In this document: positions 58,996 through 64,000 of the stretch, piece by piece
Numbering within the stretch: position 1 is the stretch's first letter
Layout: each line of letters opens with the position of its first letter
Source of the DNA: Diadophis punctatus similis
Lineage: Eukaryota > Chordata > Lepidosauria > Squamata > Dipsadidae
NCBI GenBank assembly: GCA_023053685.1
Contig: JALIGW010000016.1
Coordinates: forward strand, 1,825,501-1,889,500
Length of the DNA stretch: 64,000 nucleotides
Direction: 5' to 3'
The notes under the pieces: model-generated
What the model was told of the DNA's origin: nothing
The model's database searches: none
What the model saw: the letters and a program-made list of their open reading frames with translations, nothing else
Translations under genes and position numbers: made by a program

Positions 58996-59003
58996 AGCCT
59001 ATG

Positions 59004-59912
59004 TACTCAATGTATAGGCATATGGAAAAGGGTTTTTCTAAAATGTTTGGCCCAAGTCTAAGAATAAAATGGTGTAATGTCTGATTCTGATTGCAAAAGC
59101 TGAATGGGGATTTGGATCTTGTTTCAACATTTGTTCAAAGGACTGCAAAAGATTTAAGATATATTGCATTCAAAGCTGTGTTGGTCCTTATTCCTAGTTT
59201 CACTTCTCTCCTAAGATGGTCTTTCCACTGTGGTTAATGTTAGGGTCAATCCTGTTCTTAACTGTTATAAGAAATTCCAGATTAATAAAATGTTTAAAAG
59301 CGGGGCAGCCACTTCTTCCCAGTCTATGGCACCTGAGCTTTGATATGCTTCAGGCTGGAATATTAGTTGTTATTTATGAGATTTTATGCCTCGAATTAAA
59401 TGTTAAACTAAAAATGTTCCCTTTTCAGACCTAATTCCTGCTTTTGTCTGTTAGGGAATTACTGTAACAATTAGAACTCTCCGACTAGCCACGCAAGTCT
59501 GGGCATCTTTAGAGAATACTTAATAATTATAATTAGGGAGCATGTGTCAGGCACTCAGTACTGTAGCCTCAAGAAGACTGGGCCAAATAAAACAATGAAT
59601 AGCACGTGAAGCAAGTGGCAGGCAGGGAGCAAGAAGCCAAGGGAGTTGACAGGAAAAGAGGTGTTGCTTAACATCTTGATTTAAATGATGCAGTAAATTA
59701 TACAGGACAAAGTGGGAAATGGCTCAAACAATTTTGCCTAGGACATGCTGCCTAGCTTGAAAGGTCCACCATTCTCTCTGTATTTTATTGTAAGGTAAGG
59801 AACCAGGAGTAGGAATGACTCAGCAGCATGCAAATTTAATTAAACAATAACATACTGTATGTACAGGGTAATCTTTCCTGTGATGTTTATTTCTGACAAG
59901 TCAATTCGAATA
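59004..59912. other. Unassigned sequence
   Basis: No gene or repeat is recognised. Confidence 0.35.
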
Positions 59913-59920
59913 CTGTAGGT

Positions 59921-60228
59921 CAGTGGTTCCCAACCTTCCTAATGCCGCGACCCACGCCCCGCCCCTGCGCCCCCACCGTGACCCACCCTGCCGCCGCCAT
60001 TTGGGTTCTTTTACCCTCTGTGCATGCGCAAAGTGTGCTGCGCATGCGTAGATAGTAAAATAACCCAAATGGCGGCAGCGGGGTGGAGCACGGTGGGGGC
60101 GCAGGTTGTGGGGCGCGATATGGCCAGGCTTGTGGCAGTGGGGGGGGAGCTGAGGATGTCGGGGCGACCCCTGGGAAATGGTCGTTCGACCCCCAAAGGG
60201 GTCCCGACCCTCAGGTTGGGAACCGTTG
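59921..60228. mobile_element. SPIN-related hAT MITE, GC-rich form
   Basis: 308 bp from CAGTGGTTCCCAACCTTCCT to CAGGTTGGGAACCGTTG, with perfect 8-bp duplications CTGTAGGT (59913-59920, 60229-60236). The last 110 bp match the end of the element at 51906 (GATATGGCCAGGCTTGTGGC, GTTCGACCCCCAAAGGGG). The interior has its own inverted pair around TGCGCATGCG. Confidence 0.92.
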
Positions 60229-60650
60229 CTGTAGGTGATCCTGGTAGTATCCCAGCAACTAAGAATAAATGCCAAAGCCAACATTTAAAACAGAAAATTG
60301 AATGAATTTTTCATTTTAAAATTCAAAACACTTGGGAACTTACTTTATGGTAAATTTATCATTATAGACTCTACCCCCCCAATTTCAAACTGTGTTAAAA
60401 TTACTAAACAAGGCCTTTCAGGTAAGGTTGTCCACAAAGTGGCTAAAAAGCCAAGATGGTAGCTATAACCATGTAGGATCAGAGAGTATGAATGATAATC
60501 CTGACAAATTCTAAGTTGTTAGCTGTTCTCCATCCTTTAAGAGAAGCTGAGGCCCAGAGAGAGCTTTGGGGAATAAACTATAGCAGTTATTTCAGCATCC
60601 TTCCAAATGTCATTGGGGAATGAAGAAGGAGAAGTGGTATACTCCTGATA

Positions 60651-61231
60651 TACGAGGGTGAGTCAAGAAGTAATTCCATTTTTTTAGGACAGGTATAATT
60701 ACCAACACAGGAACATGCAGCATACATCAAAATGAAGCTGGTCCTCTGTGGATCACATCCCTACTTCTCAACATAGTCACCGTTTCTCTCAATAGCAATG
60801 TTCCACCTTCGAATGAGAGCATGTATCCCTGCCTCGTAAAGTTTTGTTGACTGTTCTTTGAGCCACTTCTTCACTGCAGGTTTCACGTCCTTGTCACTGG
60901 AATAATGTTTGCCTCTGAAACCCTCTTCAGACTATCATCTCTTCGGCCCCATGAAAGAGGGTTTGAGAGGTAAGCATTATTCCAGTGACGAGGAAGTGAA
61001 AACTGCAGTGAAGAAGTGGCTCAAAAAACAGTCAACAAAACTTTACGAGGCAGGGATACATGCATCATTCGAAGGTGGAACATTGCTATTGAGAGAAATG
61101 GTGACTATGTTGAGAAGTAGGGATGTGATCCAAAGAGGACCAGCTTCATTTTGATGTATGCTACATGTTCCTGTGTTGGTAATTATACCTGTCCTAAAGA
61201 AAATGGCATTACATTTTGACTCACCCTCGTA
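60651..61231. mobile_element. Mariner foldback element with duplicated transposase C-terminus
   Basis: TA duplications flank CGAGGGTGAGTCAA at both ends in inverted orientation. The two halves (60653-60925 and about 60945-61229) are inverted copies, roughly 95% alike by eye, around a short loop. The right arm encodes SDYHLFGPMKEGLRGKHYS, then SDEEVKTAVKKWLKKQS and AGIHASFEG, the C-terminal end of a mariner transposase including the last catalytic-domain block. The DDE/D core is gone, so it cannot move itself. Confidence 0.85.
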
Positions 61232-61539
61232 ATTAAAAACCTGCCCCTGACTATCCTGACTATGTCATGCAAATCAATTAATCAATCAATCAATCAATCA
61301 ATTCAATTTGTACACCATCTGATTGCCAACAATTCTAGGTATTTTCTACAATTTCAACATGCACTAAACAGGCACAAATATGGTAATATCAATGAAGAGA
61401 ATGGGAATGACATTTTCAGCTCTTTTTTTTCTTTATTTAGGGATTGGCAGCATATAGTATGTAGATTTGTGTGGTCTAGCAAAGATTCGTGTCACTTGTT
61501 ATTTCCACAGAACAAATAAATATTAACCTGTGGAGTTCT
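61232..61539. other. Short L2-type tail and unassigned DNA
   Basis: 61273-61325 has (ATCA)n followed by CAATTTGTACACCATCTGAT, a minus-strand L2-like tail. The rest is unassigned. Confidence 0.45.
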
Positions 61540-62054
61540 TGGTGCTCTCTGAGCTTGAGTTGCTTGTAGTCATTTTGTTACCTAGCTAGTTAACATCGTC
61601 CATGCAAGTGAGTGTGGGGTTTGCTCCTTGTTTATGTACAGAAGCTTGTCCTGAAGTTTTGACGAGCATATGGTTTTCTCCTTAGTAGTTTCTTGATTAG
61701 GGTATTGGTTTCTACTTGATTCTACTTGCTAATCCCTGCTTAATTGGGTGTTGACTTTTAGACAGGATGTGTTCTGATCATTTTGTTTCCTTCTTATCTT
61801 TTTTAATTGTCGCTTTTGAATGCTGTGTAATTATGGTTTATCTCTGTTTGTCTATTGATGGCTGGTTTTTCTAAATGCCAAGCATTTTTGGATTTAGCTT
61901 GGTCCAGTTTCACAGTTGAAATTATGGTTGAGTCTAATCATGTGTTGTGAGATTAAGGGCTTTTCATCGTATCTTCTGTTTGTGTTCAAGGATGCACTTT
62001 GTCAGGCTTCTGCCTGTCGGTATTTCATTGTGGCAATTACGGTCCTTATACTGT
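61540..62054 (-). pseudogene. Penelope-like element remnant (type 2), minus copy
   Basis: The minus strand reads in broken frames like the copy at 30600: an S-HMIRLNHNFNCE-like stretch matching SQHMDKLNHSFNWE there, then decayed 3' UTR with GGAGAAAACCATATGC and GGAGCAAACCCCACACTCAC (shared with GAGAGCAAACCCCACA near 31372-31390). Together with 62432-62715 it makes a head-to-head pair, later split by a SINE. Confidence 0.6.
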
Positions 62055-62067
62055 ATGTTGTAGATAA

Positions 62068-62418
62068 AGGTAAAGATAAAGGTTTCCCCTGTCCAATTGT
62101 GTTTGACTCTAAAGGGAAGTGCTGACCTCCGTTTCTTAGCTGAGGGAGCCTGTATTATCCAAAGACATTGCCGTGGTCATGTGACCAGCATGACTATAAG
62201 CCAAGGCCCACAGAATACTGTTAACCTTCCCACAAAAGTGGTTCCTTTTTATCTACTTGCATTGATAAGCTTTTGAACTGCTAGGTGGGCAGGAGCTGTG
62301 GCAAGGACAGGAGTTCACCTGATCGCATGGCATTCGGGTCTTGAACCTGGGCTGTCAGCTTTCCAACTGACAAACTCAGTGTCTTTAACCATTGAGCTAT
62401 TGTGCACACACACACCCC
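62068..62418 (-). mobile_element. Sauria-type SINE with 13-bp target duplication
   Basis: 351 bp. On the minus strand the tRNA-like head has an A box (TAGCTCAATGG) and a B box (GGTTCAAGACC). The 3' tail has ACCTTT-type units (plus-strand AAAGGTAAAGATAAAGG). Perfect duplications ATGTTGTAGATAA lie at 62055-62067 and 62419-62431. Sauria SINEs share their 3' end with Bov-B, which probably supplied the reverse transcriptase. Confidence 0.9.
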
Positions 62419-62431
62419 ATGTTGTAGATAA

Positions 62432-62715
62432 CTTTAGGCAAACACACACAAAAGAATACCCTAATTAAGGAACTACCAAGAAAAAAAAAACCACAGCCCA
62501 GCAGAACTGGCAGAACAAGTTACTGGACAGTACATAAAGAGGGAGCAAACCCCACACTTATTTTCACTTGTGATATTACCTAGTTGGGTAATGAAACATC
62601 TGCACTATGTTACCTAATTGGCTAATGAAATGTTTGCAAGCAAACAACCAAGTTCAGAGAGTATCATAAACAACACAGTTCAATCCTGAGATACATATTT
62701 CCTATTCTATTTGAA
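62432..62715 (+). pseudogene. Penelope-like element 3' UTR (type 2), plus copy
   Basis: AGAATACCCTAATTAAGGAA, GAGGGAGCAAACCCCACACT, GTAATGAAACATCTGCACTA and AATGTTTGCAAGCAAACAAC match the 3' part of 31290-31500. A short internal duplication (ACCTAGTTGGGTAATGAAAC and ACCTAATTGGCTAATGAAAT) is present. Confidence 0.7.
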
Positions 62716-63177
62716 GTATTAACCGCAAAGCCCTACAGGGCTTAGGGCCAAGCTATCTTCGGGACCGCCTACTACCACATACCTCCCAACAACCGGTTAG
62801 ATCCCACAGGGTTGGCCTCTTTCAGGTTCCGTCAGCTAAACAATGTTGGCTAGCGGGTCCTCGGGGGAGAGCTTTCTCTGTCGCTGCTCCGGCTCTCTGG
62901 AACCAGCTCCCATCTGAGATCCATACCATCCCCACCCTATTGGCCTTCCAGAAAGCCGTTAAGACCTGGCTTTTCCGACAGGCTTGGGGATAGTGACCCT
63001 ATGGAGTGGATTAATGCGGTCTCCCCCTGAATGTTAGGAATGTTGGACATGTGTTTTAATATTTTAAATGTATTTTTAAATTTGCTTTTACATTTTTATA
63101 CTAAATTGTTTATGTTCACTGTAAGCCGCCCAGCGGCATAGAAGTATGAACAATAAATAAACAATAAATAAATAAAG
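62716..63177 (+). pseudogene. L2-clade LINE 3' end
   Basis: The plus strand encodes the last 90 residues of L2 ORF2: KALQGLGPSYLRDRL, then TSQQPVRSHRVGLFQVPSAK, then RGRAFSVAAPALWNQLPSE and KAVKTWLFRQAW. A 3' UTR follows with CTGTAAGCCGCCCAGCGGCA and an AATAAATAAA tail. The frame is nearly open, so it is younger than the copy at 16823. Confidence 0.9.
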
Positions 63178-64000
63178 TAATGGAGCTTTGGAGCTATATT
63201 GTGATCCAGGGATCATGATTCCTTACCTCGATCTTAAGCTAAAAATATTGAAGATGGTAACAAGTAGTAGCCCCTTTTTTAAAAAAGAAAGAGCTTGAAG
63301 AGGGTAAAATCATATTCAAACCGTAGAAACAGTTGTATTTTCTGAACATCTGATGAATGATGAAAAAAATGATTCATCATGCTGAGAGATGTTCCTGGAT
63401 TGACAGTTTTACCAAGCCCTGATATTTTAAGATGTAAGTTATGTTATCCTATCCCTTGCTCAAGCACATTTAGGAAGTCTAATGTCATTTGTTTGTTTCC
63501 TAAGTCTGAGGAATAAACTTTGCAATTTAAATAGGAGTTTTAATTTATAATTTCAGCTTGTAATTACCGTACATGCAGAAGCTTAACAAAAGCCAGGCCG
63601 TTGAGTGCATTGCTTTTACTTAAATGAGGAGTGAATTTGGCTTCAGGACTTTTTGAATAATAATGGTAATGCATAATGCAGATTTATTATCCCTGGTTTT
63701 CTTCCACAGTTTTCTGTGGCTTTGATATATTTGTCTGCCAGCTCTATTGTGCAAAGCTGAATACCTAATTGTGGCTAATACGCTTTTAATCGTCCTCTTC
63801 TATTAAAGATATTCTTTTAAACCAAAGTATGTGAAATGTAGAATTATGCATTAAGCAAATTTAATGTTATTTAAAAATTGCAAATAAAGAACAACCTTTT
63901 TAGGTATGCAATAGTGTTTTCCTTTGTATTTTTAAAGGGACACTTTGTCTTATTAATTCATAGTATGAAAAGCAAGTGAAACATTTATTTGTCCCCAAAT
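63178..64000. other. Unassigned sequence, part possibly conserved non-coding
   Basis: No gene or repeat is recognised. 63650-63880 is AT-rich with several TAATTG-like and TAATGT motifs and no repeat signature. Confidence 0.3.

Overview
The window reads as intergenic DNA from a squamate reptile, most likely a snake. I see no convincing host exon, tRNA, rRNA, CRISPR array or bacterial-type operon. The clue to the host is the repeat mix: CR1 (L3-type) LINE ends, one with an ATTCT microsatellite tail, plus L2, RTE/Bov-B, a Dong/R4 LINE, Penelope-like elements, a Sauria-type SINE, a CORE-SINE/MIR-like family, several hAT miniature families and one SPIN-related hAT. This combination is known from squamates. 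The species and linkage group cannot be read from the sequence.

Layout: 1-6 kb holds a CR1 end, an hAT miniature, an eroded Bov-B endonuclease region, a duplicated block, a GC-rich foldback hAT-like element and a solo LTR inserted in it. 6-16 kb holds microsatellites, four hAT miniatures or remnants, a Penelope inverted repeat, a solo LTR and a 5S-derived SINE remnant. 16-21 kb holds an old CR1, a 1.3-kb L2 fragment and a 1.4-kb hAT unit carrying an L2 tail. 22-25 kb holds a palindromic element, a GATA-type repeat and an R4-CR1 microsatellite cluster. 26.3-28.9 kb is the best preserved element: an L1-type retroelement with a complete ORF1, no ORF2 and intact target-site duplications. 29-35 kb holds Penelope remnants, hAT copies, a solo LTR and an hAT nested in another hAT. 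36-44 kb holds more hAT copies, a probable solo LTR, a Bov-B remnant, a Penelope GIY-YIG fragment split by an hAT, and a CR1 end split by a SINE and an hAT. 45-64 kb holds CR1 fragments, a TA-flanked MITE, a SPIN-related element, Bov-B, a mariner foldback, a Penelope pair split by a SINE, and an L2 end.

Many insertions can be delimited exactly because their target-site duplications survive: eighteen 8-bp duplications on hAT-like elements (one of them imperfect), three 5-bp and one probable 4-bp on solo LTRs, 15 bp on the L1-type element and 13 bp on a Sauria-type SINE. These give relative ages by nesting. The strongest candidates for something undescribed are the ORF1-only L1 element (a squamate parallel to mammalian HAL1), the R4 fragment seated in a TAA array next to a CR1 tail, and two hAT copies inserted in opposite orientations at the same position of two separate CR1 elements.

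Only one open reading frame looks like an intact protein gene, the ORF1 at 27014-28042. All other long frames are decayed retroelement or transposase fragments, or run through low-complexity DNA. Family assignments rest on translated motifs and remembered consensus features; no database was searched.
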